A DNA stretch of 64,000 nt. It comes from Flavobacterium sp. MFBS3-15 (GTDB taxonomy: Bacteria > Bacteroidota > Bacteroidia > Flavobacteriales > Flavobacteriaceae). Below, in pieces: positions 44,256 through 53,922 of the stretch. The stretch's first letter is position 1. Each line of letters starts with the position of its first letter. The stretch is from positions 1 to 64,000 of the forward strand of contig NZ_JAPCHV010000007.1 of the NCBI RefSeq assembly GCF_026107645.2. The letters are read 5' to 3'. Made by a program: the position numbers and the translations under genes. The notes below the pieces were generated by a model. The model worked only from the letters and a program-made list of their open reading frames with translations, had not been told where the DNA came from and did no database searches.

Positions 44256-46382
44256 ATGAGATATTTGTTTTTCCTGTTTCTTTCTACCATCGTCTTTGGA
44301 CAGCAAACCAAAAAGGTTGACTTTAAAACGGCCAATGCCTACCTGTCCTTTGATGTGCCGAATAAAAAGGTCATGGGCAAAATGGTCTATACATTTGAAG
44401 TGCTTGACAAGAAGGTAGATACCATCTACATCGACGCGCGGAATATGAAGTTTACCGACGTAAAGGTCAATGGCAAAAAGAAAACGGGATGGATAGCCTC
44501 GGCGAATGCCTTAAAGCTATATAAAGGGTTCAAGAAAGGAAAAAACACGTTAGAGTTCCGCTACGAGGCACAGCCGAAGCAGACACTGTATTTTGTAGGG
44601 GAAATATACCCGCCATCTACTGAGCTTGACGCAGTAGGGCAGCCCCAAATGAAAGTCCATCCGGACATGCAGATATGGACGCAGGGGCAGGGCAAATACA
44701 CCAGCCATTGGCTGCCCAGCTTTGATGACGTGAATGAAAAAATAATTTTTAATATATCAGCAGTATTCAACCCGGATTTTACAGTCATTTCCAATGGAAC
44801 ATTAAAGAAAAAGGCACTGCTGGAGCCTGATACTGCCTGGTATTATGAAATGGACAAACCCATGAGCAGCTACCTCGTCATGCTCGCTATCGGCAAATTT
44901 GACAAGCATTCAGAAATCTCTGCATCCGGTACGCCGCTCGAATATTACCTCCGCCCGGAGGACAAGGACAAGCTTGGCCCTACCTACCGCGATAGTAAGC
45001 GGATGTTCGATTTCCTGGAAAGAGAGATCGGCGTAAAGTACCCGTGGGGCATCTACCGCCAGGTGCCAGTGCTCGACTTCCTGTACGCGGGTATGGAGAA
45101 TACTACGTCCACTATTTTCGCACAGGACTTTGTGGTCGACGAGACCGGGTTTAACGACCGCACCTACATCAACGTTAATGCCCACGAGCTGGCGCACCAG
45201 TGGTTCGGCGACCTCATTACCGCCGAAAGCAGCACACACCACTGGCTGCAGGAGGGTTTTGCCACTTACTATGCCCTGCTGTGCGAAAAAGAGCTGTATG
45301 GCGACGACCACTTTAACTACGAACTGTACCAAATGGCCGAGCGCCTACAGCAGGCGGCAAAGAACGATACCATCCCTGTGATGAACGAAAAGGCAAGTAC
45401 CCTTACCTTTTACCAGAAAGGGGCGTGGGCACTGCATGTGTTGCGCAACGGCGTGGGTGAGGAAGCTTTCCGCACAGCCGTGAAAGCGTACCTCGAAAAG
45501 CATGCCTTTAAAAACGTGGATACCGATGATTTCTTCGCAGAGATCAATAAGGTTTCCAACTATGATACCAACAGCTTCCGCAGGCGCTGGCTCGAAAAAG
45601 GAGGGTTCGAAGTACAGGAAGCATTGGAGATACTAAGCAAAAACCAGTTCATGCAGCTCTACCTGAAGCTGGGCGACCTGGCCGACAAGCGCTTTGCCGA
45701 AAAGAAGCCCATTTACTTGCAGATATTGCAATCGGACCAGTTCTACCCTGTAAAGGAAGAAGTGCTGTTCCAAACTGCTGATGTGCCTTTTGAGGAAAAG
45801 GCAGAACTCATCCGGTATGCCATGCAAAGCGGCGACATCAGGCTGCGGCAGGCCGTGGCGCGCACGGTAACGACCATGCCGCCGTCGTTCGTCAACGAGT
45901 ACATTACCTTGATGGATGACAACTCCTACATCACAAAGGAGATTGCACTGAATGTGCTGTGCAGCAAATTCCCCGAAAGGCAGCCGGAATTCCTCGACAA
46001 GGCCGATGGATGGATAGGCTTCAACGATAAGAACCTGCGCATACTCTGGCTCACTCTGGCCTACAAGGCAACTGGCTACCGCGAAGCCGAAAAGGAGAAA
46101 ATGTATGCAGAGCTTTTGGAGTATTCCTCACCAAAATATGAAAGCACCGTACGCCAGAATGCCCTCGCGAACCTGCTTTACATCGGGAAATTTGATGCTG
46201 TAATGCTGCAAAACCTTGTCAACGCAGCCGGTCACCACAAATGGCAGTTCGTAAAGTTCGCCAAGGACAATATCCGTAAAATGCTTAAGAAAGATGTATT
46301 AAGGGCGCAGTTCGAAAGCTTGCTGCCGTATTTGCCGGAAAGCGATAAGAGAAGGCTGGAAGGGTTGCTGGGGGAGAAGTAA
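44256..46382 (+). CDS. M1 family metallo-aminopeptidase
   Basis: A 708-residue zinc aminopeptidase with a signal peptide (MRYLFFLFLSTIVFGQ), so it works in the periplasm or outside. It has an N-terminal beta domain, the exopeptidase motif GMENTT (about 279) and the zinc motif HELAHQWFGD (about 310-314) with third ligand Glu in WLQEGFATYY (about 333). Helical C-terminal repeats (about 450-708) contain the 'EKAELIRYAMQSGDIRLRQAVARTV' units. It is a single-gene unit. Confidence 0.93.
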   Translation: MRYLFFLFLSTIVFGQQTKKVDFKTANAYLSFDVPNKKVMGKMVYTFEVLDKKVDTIYIDARNMKFTDVKVNGKKKTGWIASANALKLYKGFKKGKNTLEFRYEAQPKQTLYFVGEIYPPSTELDAVGQPQMKVHPDMQIWTQGQGKYTSHWLPSFDDVNEKIIFNISAVFNPDFTVISNGTLKKKALLEPDTAWYYEMDKPMSSYLVMLAIGKFDKHSEISASGTPLEYYLRPEDKDKLGPTYRDSKRMFDFLEREIGVKYPWGIYRQVPVLDFLYAGMENTTSTIFAQDFVVDETGFNDRTYINVNAHELAHQWFGDLITAESSTHHWLQEGFATYYALLCEKELYGDDHFNYELYQMAERLQQAAKNDTIPVMNEKASTLTFYQKGAWALHVLRNGVGEEAFRTAVKAYLEKHAFKNVDTDDFFAEINKVSNYDTNSFRRRWLEKGGFEVQEALEILSKNQFMQLYLKLGDLADKRFAEKKPIYLQILQSDQFYPVKEEVLFQTADVPFEEKAELIRYAMQSGDIRLRQAVARTVTTMPPSFVNEYITLMDDNSYITKEIALNVLCSKFPERQPEFLDKADGWIGFNDKNLRILWLTLAYKATGYREAEKEKMYAELLEYSSPKYESTVRQNALANLLYIGKFDAVMLQNLVNAAGHHKWQFVKFAKDNIRKMLKKDVLRAQFESLLPYLPESDKRRLEGLLGEK

Positions 46383-46430
46383 TTCTTTAAAGTTTTAGAG
46401 ATTAGATTTTTAGACTATTAGATTTTATGG
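46383..46430 (+). repeat. AT-rich short tandem repeat after the M1 gene
   Basis: Variants of TTTTAGA and ATTAGATTTT follow one another directly after the stop codon. It resembles the GTT-heptad arrays in position but not in exact text. Confidence 0.45.
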
Positions 46431-46466
46431 CACAATCTGCTATCTAAAAATCCTATTTCCAACATT

Positions 46467-47072
46467 CTACTTCTTAATCTTAATGCTCTCAATCAGTTCT
46501 TCAAACAGCTTTGAGCAGTCTTCGGTAAACACGCCGTCGGTCATTACGATCTGGAAATAAAAGTCGCCATGCGGGATCACGTACGTCCGGCTGCGTACAC
46601 GGAAAGTTTCGCCCATCTGGGTCTTCATGGTAAACTTTCCGCTGAAGTAAATGCTTTTTATACGGTTTACTTTTACTTCCTGCGGCTCATCGATGAACTC
46701 ATAGTCAGGGTAAAGATCCTTGAAGTGGTTGGCGCTTTTAACAATGTAGGATTTAAAAACGCTGAAATCCTTATTGCGCATTTCCCTCACATTAACCTGC
46801 ACGGCGGGAATGAGGCCGGCTTTGGTCATAGGGTCGTATTTGTAAAACGACATCAGCAGGAGCGATCCCTTGTGGTCCTGTATGATCTTTAGCAGTTTTG
46901 CATTGTCAAGGTCAAGCTTGCCCAGGTTTTGCTTCAGGTCGTCATTGTTGGCCCATAGCCAGCCGTCCGGCTCGTCCATGGCAAATCCGTAATCCTTATT
47001 CTCATACCGCTGCTGTTGTGCCGAAACAGCAATGCAGAATAATAAAAAGCTTAGGGACAGCAGTCTTTTCAT
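46467..47072 (-). CDS. Secreted hypothetical protein, PsbP/Mog1-like fold suggested
   Basis: A 201-residue protein. I place the start at 47072 (MKRLLSLSFLLFCIAVSAQ), because the upstream in-frame ATG adds ten residues before the signal peptide. The mature part reads 'YENKDYGFAMDEPDGWLWANNDD', then strands and helices ending 'SRTYVIPHGDFYFQIVMTDGVFTEDCSKLFEELIESIKI'. That resembles PsbP/Mog1-type alpha-beta sandwiches, a weak similarity from memory. No catalytic motif is visible. It lies between the aminopeptidase and thrC genes. Confidence 0.68.
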   Translation of the reverse strand: MKRLLSLSFLLFCIAVSAQQQRYENKDYGFAMDEPDGWLWANNDDLKQNLGKLDLDNAKLLKIIQDHKGSLLLMSFYKYDPMTKAGLIPAVQVNVREMRNKDFSVFKSYIVKSANHFKDLYPDYEFIDEPQEVKVNRIKSIYFSGKFTMKTQMGETFRVRSRTYVIPHGDFYFQIVMTDGVFTEDCSKLFEELIESIKIKK

Positions 47073-47141
47073 GATGAGTGTTTTGCAGGCAAACATAACC
47101 AAAAAAACTATTTGTTAAAAGAAACTTAAAGCATCAATCGG

Positions 47142-48437
47142 TTATTTCGGCTGATGCTTCTCTTTTAAAAAGTCTTTTAATTCCCCATAGCTGCTAATTT
47201 CAACCGACTTTTTATTGCCCTCCATTACACTTTTTATCTGTTCGGGCAGCGGTATGCCGATACCCAAAGTCTTCTCAATGCTGTCCGGAAATTTCACCGG
47301 GTGTGCCGTTTCTAAAAACACGCCTGCATGGCCGGGATTTTCAGCCAGGAATTTTTTCAGGCCGAGGTAGCCCACAGCACCGTGTGGGTCGGCAAGGTAG
47401 CCATTCTCCGTGTACAGTTTTTTTATGGTCTGCAGTGTCTCCGCATCGGTAAAGCCGTAAGAGGTAAGCTCGGCTGTAAGGCTTTCGCCGAAAAGTTCCA
47501 GTATGCGCACAAAGTTGCTCGGGTTGCTTACATCCATCGCGTTGGAGATGGTTTCAACAGTGGCTTCCGGCTTGTACTGCTGTGTTTTCATGAAGCGTGG
47601 CACGGTGTCGTTGGCATTGGTGGAGGCGATGAAATGCGCTATCGGCAAGCCAATTTTCTTTGCCATCATCCCCGCGCAAATGTTCCCGAAATTCCCGCTT
47701 GGCACCGATATGGCCAATGGTTTGCCAAGTGCTTTCAGTTCCTTATAAGCCAAAAAGTAGTAGAACATCTGTGGCAGCCAGCGCGCAATATTGATGGAGT
47801 TGGCCGAGGTAAGCCGTACATCCATCAATTCTTCATCAAGGAAAGCCTGCTTTACCATATCCTGGCAGTCGTCAAACGTACCCGATACCTCGAGGGCGGT
47901 AATGTTCTGCCCCATTGCCGTAAGCTGCATTTCCTGTACGGGGCTGACTTTTCCCGAAGGGTAGAGGATCACCACATCGATGCCTTCCACACCCAAAAAG
48001 CCGCTTGCCACAGCGCCGCCTGTATCGCCGGATGTGGCAACCAATATCGTGATCTTCTTGTTTTCGCCTTTGGTGAAATAATCAAGGCAGCGCGACATAA
48101 ACCGTGCACCCACATCTTTAAAGGCCATCGTTGGGCCATGGAAGAGTTCTAATGAATAGACACCTTCTTCGACTTTTACTACAGGGAAGTCAAACGACAG
48201 TGTTTCGGCTACAATGCGTTTCAACTCATCCTGCGGAATCTCGTCGCCCACAAAAGGGGAAATGGCTTTCAGGGCAATTTCAGCAGGGCTGTAGTTTTCT
48301 ATATTATCAATAAAATCGTTGTCAAGCTGCGGTATGCTTTCGGGGAAGTAAAGGCCTTTGTCCCTGGCAATCCCGGTAATGGCGGCTTCCTTAAAGGATA
48401 CCTTTATGTCGTGGTTGTTTAAGCTGTAATATCTCAT
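47142..48437 (-). CDS. thrC: Threonine synthase
   Basis: This 431-residue PLP enzyme turns O-phosphohomoserine into threonine. The PLP Lys is in GPTMAFKDVGARF (about 107), and 'LVATSGDTGGAVASGF' and 'SVPSGNFGNICAGMMAKKIGLP' are further signatures. It is the last gene of the thrA-thrB-thrC operon and overlaps thrB by 4 nt (ATGA type). The Thr-rich leader upstream of thrA should control the whole operon. Confidence 0.96.
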   Translation of the reverse strand: MRYYSLNNHDIKVSFKEAAITGIARDKGLYFPESIPQLDNDFIDNIENYSPAEIALKAISPFVGDEIPQDELKRIVAETLSFDFPVVKVEEGVYSLELFHGPTMAFKDVGARFMSRCLDYFTKGENKKITILVATSGDTGGAVASGFLGVEGIDVVILYPSGKVSPVQEMQLTAMGQNITALEVSGTFDDCQDMVKQAFLDEELMDVRLTSANSINIARWLPQMFYYFLAYKELKALGKPLAISVPSGNFGNICAGMMAKKIGLPIAHFIASTNANDTVPRFMKTQQYKPEATVETISNAMDVSNPSNFVRILELFGESLTAELTSYGFTDAETLQTIKKLYTENGYLADPHGAVGYLGLKKFLAENPGHAGVFLETAHPVKFPDSIEKTLGIGIPLPEQIKSVMEGNKKSVEISSYGELKDFLKEKHQPK

Positions 48438-49354
48438 AGTATTTTTATTCCGGTTGGGTTAATGGGCGAAACGTGCAGTTCATACGGTATGCCGGTGCCG
48501 TCCAGTACAGCGGCCATGGCCTGTGCTGCTTTTTGGGCGGTTTCCTTCCCGCGCGACAGGGCAAACACCGATGGCCCCGACCCTGATATGCCGCCACCCA
48601 GCGCCCCGGCCTGCATGGCTGCTGCCTTGATGTCGTTGAATTTAGGGATAAGGATGTAGCGTACTGGCTCTACCAGTTCGTCGTGGAGGCTGCGGCCGAT
48701 GAGGCCATAATCTTTCGTATACAAACCGCTGATGAGACCTGCAAGGTTGCCGCACTGCACTATGGCTTTTTTCAACGGGATGTTATTCTTGAGGATAGAA
48801 CGCGCATCCATGGTCCTGAGCTCTATCTGCGGATGGATCACGGAGGCATACAGCTCTTCGGGCGCATCGATTTTTATGATGTCCAGCGGCTCATAGCTGC
48901 GTATCAGCGTAAAGCCGCCGAGCAGGGCAGGGGCCACATTGTCGGCATGGGCGCTACCGCTGGCCAGCTTTTCGCCCTGCATGGCAAAAGGAACGAGTTC
49001 TTTTGGCGAAAGCGGGCTGCCCAGCAAATAATTTATGGCAAATAACGCACCTGCAGCACTTGCAGCACTGCTGCCTATACCGCTGCCCGCCTTTATGCGC
49101 TTGTCGATGCTTATTTCAAAGCCCCGGTCGGGCTGAAGGTGTTCAAGCAGGGCCAGTGCAGCCACACCCGCCACATTCTTTTCGGGGGCAAGGGGCAGGT
49201 TGGCACCGATTATTTCCTTTATGGTAATCCCCGGCGCTTCGGTCTTGGCAATCGTCATCTCATCGCCCACATTTTCCAGGCACAGGCCGAGCACATCGAA
49301 CCCGCACGAAACATTGGCAATGGTTGCCGGGCAGAATATCCTTATGTTCTCCAT
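48434..49354 (-). CDS. thrB: Homoserine kinase
   Basis: This 306-residue GHMP-family kinase phosphorylates homoserine for threonine synthesis. It has 'CPATIANVSCGFDVLGL' at the N-terminus, the ATP loop IKAGSGIGSSAASAAGALFA (about 88-107) and the C-terminal 'GGGISGSGPSVFAL'. It sits between thrA (1-nt gap) and thrC (4-nt overlap), so translation is probably coupled. Confidence 0.96.
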   Translation of the reverse strand: MENIRIFCPATIANVSCGFDVLGLCLENVGDEMTIAKTEAPGITIKEIIGANLPLAPEKNVAGVAALALLEHLQPDRGFEISIDKRIKAGSGIGSSAASAAGALFAINYLLGSPLSPKELVPFAMQGEKLASGSAHADNVAPALLGGFTLIRSYEPLDIIKIDAPEELYASVIHPQIELRTMDARSILKNNIPLKKAIVQCGNLAGLISGLYTKDYGLIGRSLHDELVEPVRYILIPKFNDIKAAAMQAGALGGGISGSGPSVFALSRGKETAQKAAQAMAAVLDGTGIPYELHVSPINPTGIKIL

Positions 49355-49355
49355 A

Positions 49356-51803
49356 CTATTGATTGCCTATCCTTATAATGTCCGCAAATATCCCTGAGGC
49401 CGTAACCGCGGCTCCTGCCCCGGCGCCTTTTATCAGCAATGGCTGGTCGGCATAACGGTCGGTATAAAACAGCACGATGTTGTCCTTGCCTTCGAGGTTG
49501 TAAAACGGATGCCCCTGCGGGATGAAATGCAGCCCTACATTGGCTTTACCATTTTCAAACGATGCTACAAACTTGAGCCTGGCCCCTTCGGCGGATGCCT
49601 TTTTATAAAGGTCGTTAAAATGTGCCGCGTGTGTTTTAAGCGATGCAAAAAAGTCGTCTACGCTGGTAGTATCAAGGCTTTCCTGCGGTAGGAACGACCG
49701 GTTCTCTATATCGTCGATCTCCATTTCGTAACCGCTTTCGCGAATGAGGATCACCAGCTTGCGTTTCACGTCGATGCCGCTAAGGTCGATCTTCGGGTCG
49801 GGTTCGGTATAGCCTTCAGACTGCGCCTGCTTTACCACATCATAGAATGAATTCTCTTCATTAAAGTTATTGAAAATAAAATTAAGGCTGCCCGAAAGCA
49901 CCGCCTGTATCTTGTGTACCCTGTCTCCCGAAGCCACGAGATTCTTTAGCGTATCAATAATTGGCAATCCTGCCCCCACATTGGTTTCATACAGGAACGG
50001 AGCGCTGTACTTGCGCGAAATGCCCTTCAGATTTTTGTAATTTTTATATTCCGATGCGCAGGCCACTTTGTTGCAGGTCACCACGGCAATACTGTTTTTA
50101 AGGTAGTCGGCATAGGTGCCGGCCACAACGTCGCTGGCGGTATTGTCTACAAAAATGCTGTTGCGCAGGTTGAGCCTTTTTATCTCACTGATGAAGTCGC
50201 CCGGATTAGCCGCAGTATTCTCCAAAGTGCTTTTCCAATCCTTCAGGTCGATGCCATCCTCATCGGTATGCATCATTTTGGAATTGGCCAGTCCCACGAC
50301 CCGCACATTGATCTTCAGGTTGTCCTTCAGGTATTTTTTTTGTGCACGAAGCTGTTCCAGGAATATGCTTCCCACATTGCCTACGCCCATCACGAACAGG
50401 TTGAGCTGCTTAATGTCTTCCTCAAAAAAGGCCTCATGCAGGCTGTTGAGGGCTTTTTTTACGTCCCTGCTGTCAATTACTGCCGAGATGTTCCTTTCGG
50501 ATGCTCCCTGTGCTATTGCGCGGATGTTGATGTTGTTCCTGCCCAGCGTGCTGAACATCCTGCCGCTTAGCCCCTGGTGGTTCTTCATATTTTCCCCGAC
50601 AACGGCTATGATGGAAAGGCCGTTCTCCAGCAGGGCAGGCTTGATCTTTTGCTGCTGTATTTCAAAACGGAACTCCTCATCAATGGCGGTTTTGGCTTTT
50701 TTCGATTCGGCATCCGCAATACCCAGGCATATGGAATGTTCCGATGAAGCCTGGGTGATGAAAATGACGTTGATGCCTTCTTTGGAAATGACTTCAAACA
50801 ATCTTTTCGAGAATCCCGATACCCCAACCATGCCGGGCCCTTCGATGGTAACCAGTGTAATGTTGTCAATGTTGCTGATGCCCTTTATCGGATTATCACT
50901 TTTTGACCCGGGGTTCTTGCGGATGACGCTTCCGGGGGCATCCGGTTCAAATGTATTTTTTATGTGCAGGGTAATGTCCTTGCTCAGTATCGGCTGTATG
51001 GTGGGCGGGTAAAGCACCTTGGCGCCAAAGTGCGACAGTTCCATAGCCTCCTCAAAGTTAATATGGTGTATCGGTTCTGCCTGCTTTACCAGCTTGGGGT
51101 TAGCGGTATATATGCCGTTCACGTCAGTCCATATTTCCAACGAAAGCACATCCAGCGCTGCGGCGAGGATTGCAGCGGTATAATCGCTGCCGCCACGGCC
51201 AAGGGTGGTTACGTGACCATCTTCCGATTCGGCAATGAAGCCCGGCAGTACGGTAATGGCGGCCTTACTTTTGTCGAAATGATGCTGGATGAGAAGGTTG
51301 CTCATTTCAAAGTTTACTACAGCTTTCCCAAACTTATTATTGGTCTTTATCAATTCGCGGCTGTCTGCCAGTTCGCAATTTTCACCCATGGATTTCAATG
51401 TTTCTGAAATGATGTAGGATGAAAGCACCTCGCCGAACGAAAGGATGAGGTCTTTGGTGCGTTCGGATAACTCACCCAATAGGAAACAGCCATCCAGCAG
51501 GGTTTCCAGGTGGTTGATGATGCGCTTGGCATGGCTAAGTATACCGCTTTGGCCTGTGGCGGGTATCAATTCCTTTATGGCCTCCATGTGCCGGTTTTCT
51601 ATTTCCGAAAGGAGGCTGCGGTAATTTTCATTTTTTTGGGATGCTTCGACAGCCGCGTTAAGCAGCAGGTCGGTAACGCCGCCCAGGGCAGAGACTACCA
51701 CAATGAGCGGGCGGCTGTCATTCTTGCTTTTTATGATGGAAATGCACTGTAGTATGTTTGCGGCATTGGCTACCGAAGTGCCGCCGAATTTGATGATATT
51801 CAT
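49356..51803 (-). CDS. thrA: Bifunctional aspartokinase / homoserine dehydrogenase
   Basis: This 815-residue enzyme carries out the first and third steps from aspartate to threonine. The aspartokinase part begins MNIIKFGGTSVANA and has 'VTTLGRGGSDYTAAILA'. Two ACT regions follow (from about 310 and 400: 'ITLVTIEGPGMVGVSGFS', 'IIAVVGENMKNHQGLSGRMFSTLGRNNINI'). The homoserine dehydrogenase part starts near 460 ('LNLFVMGVGNVGSIFLEQL') and has 'YEANVGAGLPII'-type sequence (YETNVGAGLPIIDTL). Length matches the E. coli fusion. It is the first structural gene after the Thr leader peptide. Confidence 0.96.
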   Translation of the reverse strand: MNIIKFGGTSVANAANILQCISIIKSKNDSRPLIVVVSALGGVTDLLLNAAVEASQKNENYRSLLSEIENRHMEAIKELIPATGQSGILSHAKRIINHLETLLDGCFLLGELSERTKDLILSFGEVLSSYIISETLKSMGENCELADSRELIKTNNKFGKAVVNFEMSNLLIQHHFDKSKAAITVLPGFIAESEDGHVTTLGRGGSDYTAAILAAALDVLSLEIWTDVNGIYTANPKLVKQAEPIHHINFEEAMELSHFGAKVLYPPTIQPILSKDITLHIKNTFEPDAPGSVIRKNPGSKSDNPIKGISNIDNITLVTIEGPGMVGVSGFSKRLFEVISKEGINVIFITQASSEHSICLGIADAESKKAKTAIDEEFRFEIQQQKIKPALLENGLSIIAVVGENMKNHQGLSGRMFSTLGRNNINIRAIAQGASERNISAVIDSRDVKKALNSLHEAFFEEDIKQLNLFVMGVGNVGSIFLEQLRAQKKYLKDNLKINVRVVGLANSKMMHTDEDGIDLKDWKSTLENTAANPGDFISEIKRLNLRNSIFVDNTASDVVAGTYADYLKNSIAVVTCNKVACASEYKNYKNLKGISRKYSAPFLYETNVGAGLPIIDTLKNLVASGDRVHKIQAVLSGSLNFIFNNFNEENSFYDVVKQAQSEGYTEPDPKIDLSGIDVKRKLVILIRESGYEMEIDDIENRSFLPQESLDTTSVDDFFASLKTHAAHFNDLYKKASAEGARLKFVASFENGKANVGLHFIPQGHPFYNLEGKDNIVLFYTDRYADQPLLIKGAGAGAAVTASGIFADIIRIGNQ

Positions 51804-51892
51804 AGATGTTTTTTTTGGTAAGCGAAAATTTTTTTCGAGAGGCGTTGTGTCATTTCCTCAGAAATAACCACAAAATGGATTATATGTAATGA
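51804..51892 (-). promoter_or_regulatory. Leader between the Thr leader peptide and thrA
   Basis: On the minus strand a hairpin GTTATTTC, TGAG, GAAATGAC (eight pairs, one wobble; 51852-51871) follows the leader peptide. Further down are A- and T-rich runs (CGAAAAAAATTTTCG) before the thrA ATG. A classic terminator with a long T-run is not visible, so attenuation may use another mechanism such as Rho. Confidence 0.45.
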
Positions 51893-51997
51893 TTATACCC
51901 CGAACGGGGTAGTGGTAGTTGTTGTAGCCGTAACAGCAGTTGCAACCCTTGAAGTAGGGGTTGCCAACGTTAAATATTTGTTGCTGTTCGCTTTCAT
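51893..51997 (-). CDS. thrL: Threonine operon leader peptide
   Basis: A 34-codon ORF on the minus strand upstream of thrA. It starts MKANSNKYLTLATPTSRV and ends with six consecutive Thr codons (ACA ACA ACT ACC ACT ACC), then Pro-Phe-Gly-Val-stop. Eleven of 34 codons are Thr. This is the hallmark of an attenuator that senses charged tRNA-Thr by ribosome stalling. The promoter -7 box ends only 7 nt before the ATG, so the mRNA would be almost leaderless. Confidence 0.88.
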   Translation of the reverse strand: MKANSNKYLTLATPTSRVATAVTATTTTTTPFGV

Positions 51998-52004
51998 ATA
52001 GAAG

Positions 52005-52012
52005 CAAATGTA
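52005..52012 (-). promoter_or_regulatory. -7 box of the thr operon
   Basis: TACATTTG on the minus strand is a perfect TAnnTTTG match. It lies 7 nt before the leader-peptide ATG. No clear -33 TTG is seen. Confidence 0.65.
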
Positions 52013-52088
52013 ATAAATTTACGAAGCGGCACTGATGTGGCGCAGCAGTTTTGCGAATATTTTATAAATGGCTATCGATCATTAAAAT

Positions 52089-53588
52089 ATGAAAATTTTT
52101 GATGCAATAAAGATCAGGGAAGCTGACGAAACTACAATTTCCCGGCAGGGCATCACTTCGGGTGAACTGATGGAACGGGCAGGCAGTGAGGTATTTTTGT
52201 GGCTCAAAAGGAAGTTTCCTGACAAGGAGACCGTTTTTCATATTTTCTGCGGAAAGGGAAATAACGGCGGCGATGGCCTTGTCGTGGCGCGATTGCTGCA
52301 TAAGGATAATTATAAGGCAGTGGTCGACATTGTTGAAGGCACCGGCACTCCTTCACCTGATTTTTCGGACAATCTCGACAAGCTGTCAGAATGCGGCCTC
52401 GCCTGCAATACCAATGAGGTGTACGAATATAAAAAGCATAAGATTGTTTATCTGGACGCCGTATTTGGCATCGGGCTGAACCGTGAAGTTGGTGAGGAAG
52501 TACGCGCGGTTATCGAAAAGATCAATAACAGCGGGGCGAAGGTCATTTCTATTGATGTGCCTTCGGGTATGTTCATGGACAGGAAAACCGAACTGGCAGT
52601 GCAGTCGGACATTGTACTTACCTTCCAGTTTCCAAAACTCGCTTTTTACCTTGCAGGCAACTGCAGGTTTATTAAAGAAATAGAAATACTCGATATCGGC
52701 CTGGATAAGGAATTTATTGGCAGTGAGGCAACGCACTACCATCTTACCGACAAGGCAGAAGCACACCGCCGTTACCGGCCTGTGCCACACCATGCCCATA
52801 AAGGTACCCAGGGGCATGCGCTCATCATTGGCGGCAGCTATGGCAAAATGGGAGCAGCATTGCTATCGGCAAAGGCCGCCCTCAGGTCGGGATGCGGACT
52901 GGTTACTGCCTACATTCCCAAATGTGGCTACAACATACTGCAAACCGCATTTCCTGAAGCAATGGCGCTTACCGACGGGGAGGAACAAATCACCAACATC
53001 AGTTTTGACTTCAAGCCCAAGGCCATTGGGCTGGGCATGGGAATGGGGCAGCATCCGGAAACGCAGCAGGCACTGTTGGAACTCCTCAAAAAGCAGCAAT
53101 CGCCATTGGTTATAGATGCCGATGCGCTCAATATAGTGTCCTATAACAAGGAATGGCTAGCACATTTTCCCGAAAACACGATCCTTACCCCCCATCCGAA
53201 AGAACTGGAGCGCCTCATCGGGCCGTGGGGGGATGATTTTGAAAAGGTGGAGAAGATAAGAGCATTCGCTAAAGAAAACAACATCATACTTGTTGCTAAA
53301 GATGCGTTTACCCTCATTGCATTTGACGATGTGGTGTATATTAACCCTACAGGCAATAGCGGACTTGCAACAGGGGGGAGTGGCGATGTGCTTACGGGCA
53401 TTATTACGGGGTTGCTGGCACAGTCTTACCCACCGGCAGATGCGGCCATTTTCGGGGTGTACCTGCACGGGCTTGCTGCCGATATTGGCGTATGCGATGT
53501 GAGCAGGCAGGCCTTTACGGCATCAGACATTATCTATTACCTGGGAAAGGCGTATTTAACGATTGAAGCCGAAAAGGCACAGAAGTAA
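52089..53588 (+). CDS. nnr: Bifunctional NAD(P)H-hydrate epimerase / ADP-dependent dehydratase
   Basis: This 499-residue metabolite-repair enzyme restores NADHX and NADPHX to NADH and NADPH. The N-terminal epimerase domain (about 1-210) has IFCGKGNNGGDGLVVARLL and 'KVISIDVPSGM'. The C-terminal dehydratase domain has 'GTQGHALIIGGSYGKMGAALLSAKAALRSGCGL', 'VIDADALN', 'ILTPHPKELERL' and 'TGNSGLATGGSGDVLTGIITGLLAQ'. Length and domain order match the usual bacterial fusion. It is divergent from the thr operon and stands alone. Confidence 0.94.
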   Translation: MKIFDAIKIREADETTISRQGITSGELMERAGSEVFLWLKRKFPDKETVFHIFCGKGNNGGDGLVVARLLHKDNYKAVVDIVEGTGTPSPDFSDNLDKLSECGLACNTNEVYEYKKHKIVYLDAVFGIGLNREVGEEVRAVIEKINNSGAKVISIDVPSGMFMDRKTELAVQSDIVLTFQFPKLAFYLAGNCRFIKEIEILDIGLDKEFIGSEATHYHLTDKAEAHRRYRPVPHHAHKGTQGHALIIGGSYGKMGAALLSAKAALRSGCGLVTAYIPKCGYNILQTAFPEAMALTDGEEQITNISFDFKPKAIGLGMGMGQHPETQQALLELLKKQQSPLVIDADALNIVSYNKEWLAHFPENTILTPHPKELERLIGPWGDDFEKVEKIRAFAKENNIILVAKDAFTLIAFDDVVYINPTGNSGLATGGSGDVLTGIITGLLAQSYPPADAAIFGVYLHGLAADIGVCDVSRQAFTASDIIYYLGKAYLTIEAEKAQK

Positions 53589-53922
53589 GAAAGACCCGCA
53601 TATGGCACTCCGCTCAGGAGCGCCAAAACAGGTGGTTATGGTTAGGTGGTTTGTTCCAGAAGGGCTTTAGGGGGCAAAGCGATTTGCTTATAGGAATATT
53701 AGTTTAAAAAAAAGCCCAGCCTGCAGGGAGGGAAGAAAGTAAACAAAGCCTGTTATAGCGTAAAGGACCCCGATGTCATGAATGCAACAACAAAAAATAA
53801 TGGCGTAAGTTTATGTGCAGGCGTGGCTTTTCACAATTACTAAAATTCATACCAAAAATAGAAAGTTAGCCTATTGGTAATGGTTTTATGTTGTGAAATG
53901 CACGACTTTGTATGCGAATGGA
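53589..53922. other. Convergent intergenic region, mostly featureless
   Basis: It lies between the ends of nnr and the response-regulator gene. An imperfect hairpin (TACCAA at 53850-53855 with TTGGTA at 53874-53879) may act as a terminator. No ORF, repeat of the families seen elsewhere or promoter was found. Confidence 0.5.

Noticed and set aside
53589..53922. A small RNA or gene between nnr and the response regulator
   Set aside because: Only an imperfect hairpin is present; no promoter or ORF with a credible start was found.
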